NCBI RefSeq assembly: GCF_020697055.1
Contig: NZ_JAJFBP010000010.1
Location: 62,001 to 126,000, forward strand
Length of the DNA stretch: 64,000 bases
Direction of reading: 5' to 3'
From: Panacagrimonas sp.
Lineage (GTDB): Bacteria > Pseudomonadota > Gammaproteobacteria > Nevskiales > Nevskiaceae
A program made the translations under genes and the position numbers. This document shows, piece after piece, positions 16,208-24,523 of this stretch. Every line of letters starts with the position of its first letter. Position 1 is the first letter of the stretch. Below the pieces are notes generated by a model. That model was given only the letters and a program-made list of their open reading frames with translations, did no database searches and was not told where the DNA came from.

Positions 16208-17221
16208 ATGCCCGGCAACTTCGTCCGCAGCGCCCTGCTCAGCGGCGCCGACGCGTTGATCCGCGAACTCGGCGGCAAGCCGTTGGCGATCGCCCGCCGC
16301 GCCGGCGTGCCGGCCGAAGCGCTGCGCGACGGCGACATTCCGCTGCCCGGTCGCGCCGCGTACGACTTTCTCGAATGCGCCGCCCAAATGTGCGACTGCC
16401 GCACGTTCGGCCTGCGGTTGGGCAGTCGCACGCAGATGGCGGTGGTCATCGGCCCGTTATGGGTGCTGCTGCGCAGCGCGGGCACCGTCGGGCAGATGTT
16501 CGAGGACCTGGCCGCGAACTTCGACGTCTACACGAGCGTCGCCACGATGGCGATCGAAAAATTGCGCGACGGCGGGATGATCGTCTCGTGGTCCTCGACC
16601 AGCGGCCAGACCGAAAGCGAAGTGCAGATGGCGGAATTGGCGCTGGCAGTGTGCGTGCAGGAGATTCGTCGCCAGACCGGAACGCAGTGGCATCCGCCGA
16701 GCGTCGGGTTTCGACATGCCGCGCCGCGGGAACTGGGCGAGTTCCACGCGCTGTTCGGTCCGCATGTCGGATTCAATCGCGACCGCAATACCATCGTGCT
16801 CGAGCAGGAACTCGTGGAGCGGCCGCTGGCCACCGGCGCGGCACGCACGCGTTCGCTGGTGGGTGCGCTGCTGCGTCGCCAGGACGATGTGATGACCGCG
16901 GGCATCGACACGCGCGTCGAGAGCGTGGTGCGCGCCGTTCTTCCTTTCGCGCCGTGCACGCTGCGCGACGTGGCGCAATCGCTGGGCATGCCGGTGCGGA
17001 CGCTGCAGCACCGGCTCGATGCCGACGGCCAGAGCTTCAAGCGGATCAAGGATCGCGTGCGCGCGGATCTGGCGATGAAGTACCTGCGTCACTCGCAGCT
17101 CGGCCTGGGCGAGATCGCGGAGATCCTGGGCTACTCGGAACCCAGCGCGTTCAGCCGCTCGTTCCGCCGCTGGCACGGCAGGCCGGCGAGCGCGGTGCGG
17201 CGCGAGGCCCGGTCCGGCTAG
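16208..17221 (+). CDS. AraC-family regulator with arabinose_bd-type sensor domain
   Basis: 337-residue regulator of the OruR/ArgR-like AraC subgroup. The long N-terminal ligand domain begins LLSGADALIRELGGKPLAIA and includes CAAQMCDCRTFGLRLGSRTQ. The C-terminal HTH pair includes LRDVAQSLGMPVRTLQHRLD and LGYSEPSAFSRSFRRWHGRP. The ATG at 16208 is chosen because the domain begins directly after it; no clear ribosome site is seen. It is divergent from the BVMO gene with the paired direct repeats between them, implying it controls the BVMO. Its 3' end overlaps the convergent SHOCT gene by 4 bp. Confidence 0.85.
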   Translation: MPGNFVRSALLSGADALIRELGGKPLAIARRAGVPAEALRDGDIPLPGRAAYDFLECAAQMCDCRTFGLRLGSRTQMAVVIGPLWVLLRSAGTVGQMFEDLAANFDVYTSVATMAIEKLRDGGMIVSWSSTSGQTESEVQMAELALAVCVQEIRRQTGTQWHPPSVGFRHAAPRELGEFHALFGPHVGFNRDRNTIVLEQELVERPLATGAARTRSLVGALLRRQDDVMTAGIDTRVESVVRAVLPFAPCTLRDVAQSLGMPVRTLQHRLDADGQSFKRIKDRVRADLAMKYLRHSQLGLGEIAEILGYSEPSAFSRSFRRWHGRPASAVRREARSG

Positions 17222-17856
17222 ATCCGGTCGAGCGTGCGGCGGCGCTGTTCGTCGAACTCGGCCTGCGAGATCAATCCGCGCCGGCGCAGCGTCTGCAGCT
17301 TTTCCAAACGCGCCGCGACCTCGTCGACCGGCTCGCCCGGGTCGGTGCCCGACGTCATGGCGGCGGCCCCCACGCCGCTCCAGTCGATCATCAAGCGCTT
17401 CGGATCGTCGCGGTCGACGAATACCGGCACGCGCCGCCGCGGACCCACCGACTCGAGCCCCAGGAACGGCAGCACCTCGCGGACTTCGGCCTCGTAGGGC
17501 GCGCGTCCGGGCACCTCGACGCGAAGCCGCAGCCGGACCTGCGGACGATGGTTGATCGCCACGCCGGTTCCTTCGGCCTCGAGAATCGTGGCGAAACCGG
17601 ACAGGCCGTCGCGCATCAGCCGCTCGATGCGCGCCCATCGTCGGCGCACCGCCCAGGTGATCACGCCGTAGACCGCCAGCAACACCAGGGATACCGCGAC
17701 CCAGATCTGACCGATGCCGATCCGCGGCATGAAGATCCAGAACAGGATGCCGCCGATGCCGAAGAACGCGATCAACGGCGCTCCGATCATCCACATCAGT
17801 CCGAGCCTGACGATGCGTGGTGCGCCCGCTGCGGCGGATCTGCGATCGGGGTTCAT
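17218..17856 (-). CDS. Membrane protein with C-terminal SHOCT domain
   Basis: 212-residue protein. Two hydrophobic helices at about residues 15-40 and 50-70 anchor it in the membrane, a beta-rich cytoplasmic region follows (HRPQVRLRLRVEVPGRAPYE), and the C-terminus reads VAARLEKLQTLRRRGLISQA, a typical SHOCT motif (short C-terminal domain, oligomerisation). Function is unknown. It is convergent with the AraC gene, overlapping its end by 4 bp. Downstream of its start, toward the DUF1329 gene, lies a strong terminator, so it is probably its own transcription unit. Confidence 0.75.
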   Translation of the reverse strand: MNPDRRSAAAGAPRIVRLGLMWMIGAPLIAFFGIGGILFWIFMPRIGIGQIWVAVSLVLLAVYGVITWAVRRRWARIERLMRDGLSGFATILEAEGTGVAINHRPQVRLRLRVEVPGRAPYEAEVREVLPFLGLESVGPRRRVPVFVDRDDPKRLMIDWSGVGAAAMTSGTDPGEPVDEVAARLEKLQTLRRRGLISQAEFDEQRRRTLDRI

Positions 17857-17889
17857 CGCGCAACCCTAAAGTCGGATCGAGATGAAGGC

Positions 17890-17935
17890 AAAAAATCGGG
17901 CGGGACCCGGCTCGTTCGGAGCCCGGGTCCCGCCC
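17890..17935 (-). terminator. Intrinsic terminator after the DUF1329 gene
   Basis: GGGCGGGACCCGGCTC (17898-17913) pairs with GAGCCCGGGTCCCGCCC (17919-17935) across a 5-nt loop, with one bulged base. On the minus strand the hairpin is followed by a run of six T (17895-17890). It lies 45 bp after the DUF1329 stop. Confidence 0.85.
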
Positions 17936-17979
17936 GGCAGCGGAGGAGAAACCGCGAAGTCGAAAGCCGGACCGAGCGA

Positions 17980-19356
17980 TCAGCGTCCGCCGCGCGCCGC
18001 CGCCTCGGGGCTGAACATCGCGGGCGTCATCGGCAGGTTCAGGCGCCACCAGGCGTCGGCGCCGCGCTCGTTGACCATGTAACCGGCCTCGTACGCATTG
18101 GCGGTGAGGTCGTGGTAGACCGACGTGCCGCGGTGGAAGGCCTTGGCCTCCTGCGAATAGAAATACGCGACGAACGCGGTGCGCCACAGCTGGTCGCGGC
18201 CGTCGTAGTTGTCGGCCCACATCGCGATCCAGGTGTCCTCGTCGGCGTACAGCGTGCGCTTCTTGTAGCTGTGGCGGACGCCGTCCTTGAGATTGCCTTC
18301 CACCACCCAGACTCGGTGCAGCTCGTAACGCACCAGTTCGGGATTGACGGTGTTGGGCTTGATGATGTCTTCCTTGTACTTGAGCGCCGGATCCTGGAGC
18401 TTGAAGTTGTGGTACGGGATGTAGACCTCTTTCTTCCCGACCAGCTTCCAGGTGTAGCGCTCCGGTGAGCCGTTGAAGATGTAGTCGTCGTCGACGAAAC
18501 GCAGGCCTGCCGGCGGCACCGGGTAGTCGAAGCCGACTTCCGGCGCCTGGCGCACGCGGCGGATGCCCGGCTGGTACTGCCACGACGACGTCGAGTCGTT
18601 GGTGAAGTCGTTGGGCTGGAAGCCGACCGCCACGAATCCCTTGTCGCGTTCCGGCAGCAGGTAGCCGCTGTAGAAGTACGCGTTGATCTTGTCGCGGAAC
18701 GATCCGCGCTTGTTGGGATCGGTGCCCGGGTTGTAGGTCATGAACTTGTTGCGACCCCAGGCGATGCTGCCGTTGGCGTAGACGTCCGCGATGTCGCAGA
18801 CCGACGCCTCGGTGGACGTGCGATGCGGATTGATGATGTTCCAGATCGCTTCGCCACCGTTGGCCGGGAACGGAAACGGATGCGCGCCCGTGGTTCCGTT
18901 GATTCCCAGGCCATTGGGCATGACTTCGGCGGTGGTCGCGTTCTTCTTGACCACGTCGCACACCCAGTCCGCCGGCTTGAAGTCGCGATGGCTCTGGTAG
19001 ACGTTCATCCAGTACGTCTTGGGATACTTCTTCAGCAGCGCTTTCTGGCCTTCCGTGAGCTTGTCCGCGTACTGCGACATGTTCTCGGCGGTGATCTTGA
19101 ACAGCGGCTTTTCGGCGGCGTAAGGACCGTGCTCGTAACCGAACGGCTTGCTCTGTCCGGGCCAGGTGCCCTGGAACTTGCCGGTGTACTCGGCCACGCC
19201 CGATGCGGTACCGGCCTTCTCCGCGCCCATGCACGTGAGCTTGGGACCGTCGAGCTCCTTGGCCTTGGCGGCATCCACCTTGGCCTGTACCGGCATCGCG
19301 GCCAGCGCAAGTCCGATGGCGAAGCATCCGGACGGCAGGGCGACTCTGAGCTTCAT
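17980..19356 (-). CDS. DUF1329 outer-membrane-associated protein
   Basis: 458-residue exported protein. A signal peptide is clear (MKLRVALPSG, hydrophobic core, cleavage after VQAK-type residues near 25), and an AGGAGG site precedes the ATG at 19356. DUF1329 proteins are predicted beta-rich, LolB/LppX-like lipid-binding outer-membrane or periplasmic proteins, repeatedly found beside MMPL/RND transporters and degradation genes for hydrophobic compounds. Visible features are many aromatic residues and blocks such as GFDYPVPPAGLRFVDDDYIF. With the MMPL protein it may form an uptake or trafficking route for the substrate of this catabolic island; that is inference. A terminator follows it. Confidence 0.88.
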   Translation of the reverse strand: MKLRVALPSGCFAIGLALAAMPVQAKVDAAKAKELDGPKLTCMGAEKAGTASGVAEYTGKFQGTWPGQSKPFGYEHGPYAAEKPLFKITAENMSQYADKLTEGQKALLKKYPKTYWMNVYQSHRDFKPADWVCDVVKKNATTAEVMPNGLGINGTTGAHPFPFPANGGEAIWNIINPHRTSTEASVCDIADVYANGSIAWGRNKFMTYNPGTDPNKRGSFRDKINAYFYSGYLLPERDKGFVAVGFQPNDFTNDSTSSWQYQPGIRRVRQAPEVGFDYPVPPAGLRFVDDDYIFNGSPERYTWKLVGKKEVYIPYHNFKLQDPALKYKEDIIKPNTVNPELVRYELHRVWVVEGNLKDGVRHSYKKRTLYADEDTWIAMWADNYDGRDQLWRTAFVAYFYSQEAKAFHRGTSVYHDLTANAYEAGYMVNERGADAWWRLNLPMTPAMFSPEAAARGGR

Positions 19357-19420
19357 GTGTCCTCCTCGAAACGCGTTGCGGCGACGCCGGCTTGACGCCG
19401 GTTCGTATGAGCAGATCCTA

Positions 19421-19458
19421 GTCATCGCGTGCGGACTAGCTTCGTCCGAATTGATGAC
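19421..19458. promoter_or_regulatory. 38-bp interrupted palindrome upstream of the DUF1329 gene
   Basis: Nested arms GTCATC (19421-19426) and CGGAC (19432-19436) are mirrored by GTCCG (19444-19448) and GATGAC (19453-19458). It lies 65 bp before the DUF1329 start in the 115-bp gap after DUF2505. It lacks a T-run, so an operator is more likely than a terminator. Confidence 0.45.
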
Positions 19459-19471
19459 TGGGTCCGATTTT

Positions 19472-19972
19472 CTAGCGAGCGGTCGGTGACTGGCCGAAGC
19501 GCGCGATGAGGCTGGCGGTCACGCGAGTCTCGTCGACCATCCGGCTTTCGAGATCCGAGCAGATGAACTTTTCCAGCGCGCCGCCGATCAGCGGCACCTT
19601 GGCGCGCACGTCCCACGTGTAGGTGACGACGCATTCAGCGCCGACGTCGGTGATCGCGGCCTCGCAATTCATGTCGACCGGGATGCCGGGACTGATCGAG
19701 ACCTTGCCGTTGCGCGAGCGCAGGTTCCAGCGTTCGTCCGAGATCGCGGTGGTCTCGGCCGGCACGACCTTGCGCACCAGTGCCGGCGCATCAAGCGGCA
19801 CCTTGCGCTCGATGCGGATGCGAAAGTCGTCGCCCTGGGCTTCCTGGTCGAGCACCTGGTACTTCTTCAGGCCCAGGCCCTGCAGCTTGGCGATGTGGAA
19901 GTCGGGGTTGGCGAACATGCGCATCACCGTCTCGGCCGAGGCGGGATATCGCGACCTGATCTCGTGCTTCAT
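19472..19972 (-). CDS. DUF2505-family (SRPBCC-like) protein
   Basis: 166-residue protein with the DUF2505 pattern: MKHEIRSRYPASAETVMRMF at the N-terminus, then PDFHIAKLQGLG, and a C-terminal helix with LEKFICSDLESRMVDETRVT. The fold is expected to be START/SRPBCC-like, with a hydrophobic cavity for a lipid-like ligand; the biochemical role is not established. The ATG at 19972 follows GAGAGGA. It lies upstream of the DUF1329 gene on the same strand and downstream of the amidohydrolase gene, consistent with one catabolic unit. Confidence 0.8.
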   Translation of the reverse strand: MKHEIRSRYPASAETVMRMFANPDFHIAKLQGLGLKKYQVLDQEAQGDDFRIRIERKVPLDAPALVRKVVPAETTAISDERWNLRSRNGKVSISPGIPVDMNCEAAITDVGAECVVTYTWDVRAKVPLIGGALEKFICSDLESRMVDETRVTASLIARFGQSPTAR

Positions 19973-20042
19973 GCGTCGTGGTCCTCTCGCAGCCAGCGGT
20001 GCTGCAGCAGCCCCGATGCTCGCACCGGCCCGCGCGGCGCGC

Positions 20043-21476
20043 CTACTGCTTCCGGAGGATTTCGGCCGGTTCGGGTTCGCCGTTGCGGAACAGCCGTCCG
20101 TCGATCCAGGTGGCGTGGACCTGCACCTGATCCAGCGCCGTGCGCGCGTCGCCCCAGGGTCGATCGAGCAGGCATAGATCGGCGCGCATCCCGTGCTCGA
20201 TCCGCCGTGCAAGCGCACCCGGATCCTCGAGCGGCGCCATGTACAGATGCAGCGCCTGCTCGGGCAGCAGACATTCCGATGCGCCGATGACATGGCCTTC
20301 GCGCGTGCGCCGACGCGTGGCGGCCGCCATCGAACGCCAGGGGTCGAGCCCGCCGTACGGCGCATCGGAACCCGCGGCCAGCGCGATGCCGGCGTCGACC
20401 AGACTGCGCAACCGGTACAGGTGCGGCTGGTCCTCGGCGGCGACGTCGCGTCGATAGTCGTCGCCGCGCTCTGCGATGAAGTGCGGCTGCGTCACCACGC
20501 GCACCGACAGGCGCGACATCGACCCCATCGTCTCCGGCGGCGCGACGCCCGCATGCTCGATGCGATCGCGCCCGCTGCTGCCCGCCTGCTCCAGCGCCGC
20601 GAGGGCGTACACGAGCTCGCCGCGCGTCACGCAGTGGAACGCCGCGTTGCGACCCGCCGCGTGGCTGCGACGGATCGCGTCGCACAATCCCTCGAAGTCC
20701 GGCAGGTCGTGGTCGTGCAGGTGGAACTTGTGCGCGCCGATCCGCACGCGCGACGGCGCGGGTTCGGGCGCGTCGAGCGACGCGTCGCCCATCAGCACGA
20801 GGTGCTGGAACAGGTCCTCGCGCTGCGCGAAGTCCGCGAGCGCGGCGCGATCGTTCGAATGGCCGGTGTCGGTGACGCCGGTGATCCCGCGTCGGGCGAG
20901 TTCGCACGACAGCGCTCGAAGGTCCGGCCGCCGGCTGCTGTCGCCCAGGCGGCCGCGCAACCAGGCGTCGGCATCGTAGAGCCGGCCGGTGAGACGTCCG
21001 TCTACGCATTCCATCGGACCGCCATCGCTGGACGGGTCGTACACGCCGAGCCGCCGCAGCGCGGGGGTGTTGAACATCCACAACCGGCCGCTGCGGTGCT
21101 GCACGCGCAGCGGACGATCGGGCGCCATCGCATCCAGCTGCGTGCGATCGAGCAGCCCCGCCACCGACTCGTGATAGCCGGTGCCGCGTATCCAGCCGTC
21201 GACGGCCGCAGGCGCAGCGGCGATCGCGAACGCAAGCTGCGCCGCGTCGCGCACCTGTGGTGGCCCGCAGTGGACCGAGCGCAGCGCCGCCGCGGCGGCG
21301 TGAAGATGCAGGTGGTGGTCGTGCAGTCCGGGGAACAGCGCGCCGCCGCGCGCCTCGATCACCGTCTCCCCGGCCTCGGCCGGCAGACGTGCCCCGATCT
21401 CGACGACGCGCTGCGCGCGCAGCCGCACGTCGACGCGGCGCGCGTCGAATTCCAGCGTCGCGTCGCGGATCAGCAC
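20043..21476 (-). CDS. Amidohydrolase family 3 (YtcJ-like) metal-dependent hydrolase
   Basis: 477-residue amidohydrolase-superfamily enzyme. The metal-binding HDHHLHLH is at residues 52-59, followed by GWIRGTGYHE typical of amidohydrolase_3. Later metal or catalytic elements are KFHLHDHDLPDF, DRIEHAGV and the C-terminal GSDAPYGGLDPW. It should hydrolyse an amide, ester or cyclic C-N/C-O bond; the substrate cannot be told from sequence. The start is a GTG at 21476, overlapping the end of the CoA-transferase gene by 7 bp, so the two are translationally coupled. That suggests sequential steps on one compound. Confidence 0.8.
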   Translation of the reverse strand: MLIRDATLEFDARRVDVRLRAQRVVEIGARLPAEAGETVIEARGGALFPGLHDHHLHLHAAAAALRSVHCGPPQVRDAAQLAFAIAAAPAAVDGWIRGTGYHESVAGLLDRTQLDAMAPDRPLRVQHRSGRLWMFNTPALRRLGVYDPSSDGGPMECVDGRLTGRLYDADAWLRGRLGDSSRRPDLRALSCELARRGITGVTDTGHSNDRAALADFAQREDLFQHLVLMGDASLDAPEPAPSRVRIGAHKFHLHDHDLPDFEGLCDAIRRSHAAGRNAAFHCVTRGELVYALAALEQAGSSGRDRIEHAGVAPPETMGSMSRLSVRVVTQPHFIAERGDDYRRDVAAEDQPHLYRLRSLVDAGIALAAGSDAPYGGLDPWRSMAAATRRRTREGHVIGASECLLPEQALHLYMAPLEDPGALARRIEHGMRADLCLLDRPWGDARTALDQVQVHATWIDGRLFRNGEPEPAEILRKQ

Positions 21477-22831
21477 GGCCGCGCCGGTCCCAGGGCTTCG
21501 ACGACCGGTCGCGTGTCCGCGCCAAGCGGCGCGGCGACCGCCCGGATCGCGCGCGCTGTAGGCGCCGCGATCGGCGCGCCCGCGTCGCGACGCATCGTCT
21601 CCCACGCCGCGTTGCGCGCGCGCCAGTCCTCGCACCGCGCCCACTCGACGACGTGGCGCACGCACTGGCTCAGCGATACCGACAGCAGGCGGCTGCCGCC
21701 GCGGTGCCAGCTCCACCAGGCGAGCAGCGCCGCATGCAGGCCGGCCAGCGGATCGGCGATCGCATCGCCGACGAACGCGAGCTCGCCGGTCGCGGCCCGC
21801 ATCACGCGCGCCAGGCCCGCATCGATCGCCGCGTCGTCGCCATAGGCGATCCAGCTCGCCTGCGGCTCCTCGCGACCATGACCGCTGAGCGCGATCCAGC
21901 TCAGATCGCCGCGCTGCCGGACCCGCGATTCGGCATCGATACCGAGCTGGCGCAGGGCGCGCGGACGCGAGGCCTCGATCACGATGTCCGCGTCGTCGAT
22001 CAACGCGAGCAGCCAGGCGCGCTCGCGCGGATCACCGAGGTCGAGCGCCACGCAGCGCTTGCCGGCGTTCAGCAGGTCGAAGAACGCGGGCGGGCCCATG
22101 CGCGCGCCGTCGGGCCGCGTGCGTCCTTCCACCTTGACCACGTCGGCGCCGCCGAGGTGCAGCAGGTGCGTGCACAGCGGGCCGGCCCACAACGCGGTGA
22201 GATCGAGCACGCGCGGCCGCTCGCGACGGCGCGCGCCCGGCGATCCGCTCGCGACCTCGCGGTACCAGCGCGCCGCGCACGCGTGCGATTCGTCGACCCG
22301 TGCGATCGCCAGTCCCAGCTCGCGACCGCGCGCCACCAGTTCCGCCGCGTCGTCGCGGCGACGCAGCGCGTCGGCGAGCGAATCCCAATCGCCGACGCGC
22401 TCCTGCTCGAGCCATGCCGGCAGCAGCTCGAAGTCGTCGGCGCGAGCGAGGTTGACCGCGATGCAGTCACCGGAGGCCATCGGCAGCATCCGGCACGCGC
22501 CGCCGCAGGCGACCGCGCCGGCGCGACCGTGTCCGGCGATGGCGGCGCGTTCGCCCAGCAGCCGGGCGCCGTCGAGATCGCGCGGCAGAGGCTCTGGCGA
22601 CAGCGCCGCCACCAGCGCGACCACGCCGTCGGCTGCCGATGCCAGCGGCACCGGGCACATCCGCGGCGCCTCGTCGGCGCGCCCGGTCAACGCCATGGCG
22701 CCGCTCCGGGCCCAGGCCAGCGCGGGATGTTCTTCGGAGACCGCAACGGGACGCAGCGGACGCGCGCCCAGCTCCGACTGCAGGCGGGCGGCGTACGCCG
22801 CCGCGCTCAGATCGGCGGCTCGCTGGCCCAC
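21470..22831 (-). CDS. Class III (CaiB/BaiF-type) CoA-transferase with rearranged domain order
   Basis: About 453 residues if the GTG at 22831 is used, overlapping the SRPBCC gene by 25 bp. The canonical N-terminal motif of the family (RVLDLTALWAGPLCTHLLHL then GGADVVKVE) appears only near residue 208. It is preceded by a segment that looks like the usual C-terminal half: SGDCIAVNLARADDFELLPA, an R/D-rich helix and LGLAIARVDE. The aspartate-containing N-domain then continues with FFDLLNAGKRCVALDLGDPR. Family III enzymes move CoA between carboxylic acids, and their two halves are interlocked. The permuted order is unusual but may still fold. Product and acceptor are unknown. Confidence 0.78.
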   Translation of the reverse strand: MGQRAADLSAAAYAARLQSELGARPLRPVAVSEEHPALAWARSGAMALTGRADEAPRMCPVPLASAADGVVALVAALSPEPLPRDLDGARLLGERAAIAGHGRAGAVACGGACRMLPMASGDCIAVNLARADDFELLPAWLEQERVGDWDSLADALRRRDDAAELVARGRELGLAIARVDESHACAARWYREVASGSPGARRRERPRVLDLTALWAGPLCTHLLHLGGADVVKVEGRTRPDGARMGPPAFFDLLNAGKRCVALDLGDPRERAWLLALIDDADIVIEASRPRALRQLGIDAESRVRQRGDLSWIALSGHGREEPQASWIAYGDDAAIDAGLARVMRAATGELAFVGDAIADPLAGLHAALLAWWSWHRGGSRLLSVSLSQCVRHVVEWARCEDWRARNAAWETMRRDAGAPIAAPTARAIRAVAAPLGADTRPVVEALGPARPC

Positions 22832-23262
22832 ATCTGCTCGGATCGGCGCTTGAGTCCCTGCGTCATGCCGCTGAAGCCGACATCGAGCTGGGCACCGAGC
22901 AGGCGCCGCACCATCGGCATCAGCCAGCCCTGCAGTTCGAAGTGCGTGTGGTATCGGCAGTGGCCTTCGTCGATCTCCTCGACGCGCTGCACGCGCAGGC
23001 TCGACAAGGCACCGAACGGAAGCGGTCGCATCCGGTACGAGAATTCGCGACCCTCGTGGAAGCTCAGCATCTGCTCGACCTGGCGGCTCGTGCGCCTGCC
23101 CAGCTTCACTTTCATCTCGATGCGATCGCCGGGCCGCAGCGTCGAGCGGCATTCGGGCACGAAGGGATTCCATTGACCGTACGAGTCCAGGTCGGTCAAC
23201 ACGTCCCACACCACCGAAGCGGGTGCTTCGACTTCGAGCCGTCGGTCGATCACGAAGCTCAT
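22807..23262 (-). CDS. SRPBCC family (polyketide cyclase-like) protein
   Basis: 151-residue START-like protein: FVIDRRLEVEAPASVVWDVL then TDLDSYGQWNPFVPECRSTL at the N-terminus, the signature of the SRPBCC/polyketide cyclase 2 group. These bind hydrophobic ligands in a beta-barrel cavity. It is the first gene of a unit running through the CoA-transferase and amidohydrolase, and its 3' end overlaps the CoA-transferase start. Ligand and function are unknown. Confidence 0.82.
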   Translation of the reverse strand: MSFVIDRRLEVEAPASVVWDVLTDLDSYGQWNPFVPECRSTLRPGDRIEMKVKLGRRTSRQVEQMLSFHEGREFSYRMRPLPFGALSSLRVQRVEEIDEGHCRYHTHFELQGWLMPMVRRLLGAQLDVGFSGMTQGLKRRSEQMWASEPPI

Positions 23263-23275
23263 CGGCGAAGCCGCC

Positions 23276-24493
23276 TCAGACCGTCAGCGGCCGCGCCGCG
23301 GCGGGACCCGTGTCGATCGCACGGGCCACGACCGGCTCGAGCGGCAGGCGCACGTGCACGGTCAGGCCGTTGCCGTCCGATTCCGCCCAGATCTCGCCAC
23401 GATGGTGCTGCACGATCTTGCGGCAGATGGCCAGGCCGATGCCGGTGCCCTCGTATTCGTCGGTGCTGTGCAGGCGCCGGAACACCGCGAAGATGTTTTC
23501 CAGCTGATCCTTGGCCACGCCGATGCCGTTGTCCTGCACGCGCAGGTGCAGGAACCGCTCCTCGCGTTCGGCGCTGATGTGCACCTCGGGCTTGCTTCCG
23601 GGCTTCTGGAACTTGATGGCGTTGCCGACCAGGTTCTGGAACAGCTGCACCATCAACGACTGCACGGCCGGTACGTCCGGCAGCGGGCCGAAATCCACCG
23701 TGGCCTCCCGATCCGCGATCTCGGCCTTGAGCGTGTTCAGCGCATTGCGCAGCGCCTCGTCGAGCGGACGGCGCTCGGGACGCGCCTCGGTGCGGCCGAC
23801 GCGCGACAGCTGCAGCAGGTCCTGGATCAGCGCCTGCATCTGGCGCACGCCCTGCTCGATGAACTGCAGGAACTCGAGCGCATCGCCATCGAGCTTCTGC
23901 GTGTAGCGCCGCGACAGCAGCTGCGAGAAGCCGGCGATGTTGCGCAGCGGCGCCTGCAGATCGTGCGAGGTGATGTACGCGAACTGCTCGAGCTCGTGCA
24001 CCGCGCGGTTGAGATCGGCGAGCGAACGGCGCAGATCGTCTTCGGCGGCCTCGCGCGCGTGGACTTCCTCGCGCAGCCGCGCGTTGGCGGACTCGAGCTC
24101 CTCGGGCGTCTTCATCTGCAGCAGCTTGGGCACCAGCGGAATGATCGCCATCGCGGTGGCGAGCGACACCACGGCGGTGAGCGCGCGCACCCAGCCCTGC
24201 AGGTAGTAGACCGGCTCCCACACCACCACGATGTCGAGGATGTGGCCGGTGCCGCACAGCACGATGAACGAGGCGAAAAGCGCGATCGCCCAGTTGAAGC
24301 TGATGCGCGTGCCCATCCGCCGGATGAAATAGACGAGCACGACCGGAATCATGAAATACGCAAGCGCGATCGCCGCGTCGCTGATCACGTGCAGCCAGAT
24401 CAGGTCCGGCTTGCGCATGAAGCAGTAACCGTGCGGCAGCAACGCGTCGCTTGCCGCCGATGCTTCGGCTCCAAGGACGGAGAACAGGCTCAT
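23276..24493 (-). CDS. Sensor histidine kinase with ethylene-receptor-like membrane sensor
   Basis: 405-residue kinase. Three N-terminal membrane helices (about residues 33-58, 66-90, 97-118) carry D39, Y46, C80 and H84 in the contexts LIWLHVISDAAIALAYFMIP and FASFIVLCGTGH. These match the Asp25/Tyr32/Cys65/His69 pattern of the copper-dependent ETR1 ethylene-binding domain. A coiled linker follows. The HisKA phosphoacceptor is in FAYITSHDLQAPLRN, and the HATPase has NLVGNAIKF, DNGIGV and GTGIGLAICRKIV, a bacteriophytochrome-like kinase core. The ATG at 24493 follows GGAGT. Two response regulators upstream form its operon. Whether it binds ethylene is not shown. Confidence 0.9.
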   Translation of the reverse strand: MSLFSVLGAEASAASDALLPHGYCFMRKPDLIWLHVISDAAIALAYFMIPVVLVYFIRRMGTRISFNWAIALFASFIVLCGTGHILDIVVVWEPVYYLQGWVRALTAVVSLATAMAIIPLVPKLLQMKTPEELESANARLREEVHAREAAEDDLRRSLADLNRAVHELEQFAYITSHDLQAPLRNIAGFSQLLSRRYTQKLDGDALEFLQFIEQGVRQMQALIQDLLQLSRVGRTEARPERRPLDEALRNALNTLKAEIADREATVDFGPLPDVPAVQSLMVQLFQNLVGNAIKFQKPGSKPEVHISAEREERFLHLRVQDNGIGVAKDQLENIFAVFRRLHSTDEYEGTGIGLAICRKIVQHHRGEIWAESDGNGLTVHVRLPLEPVVARAIDTGPAAARPLTV

Positions 24494-24523
24494 CAAAAAC
24501 TCCTTCGGCCCGATCCGGGCCTA

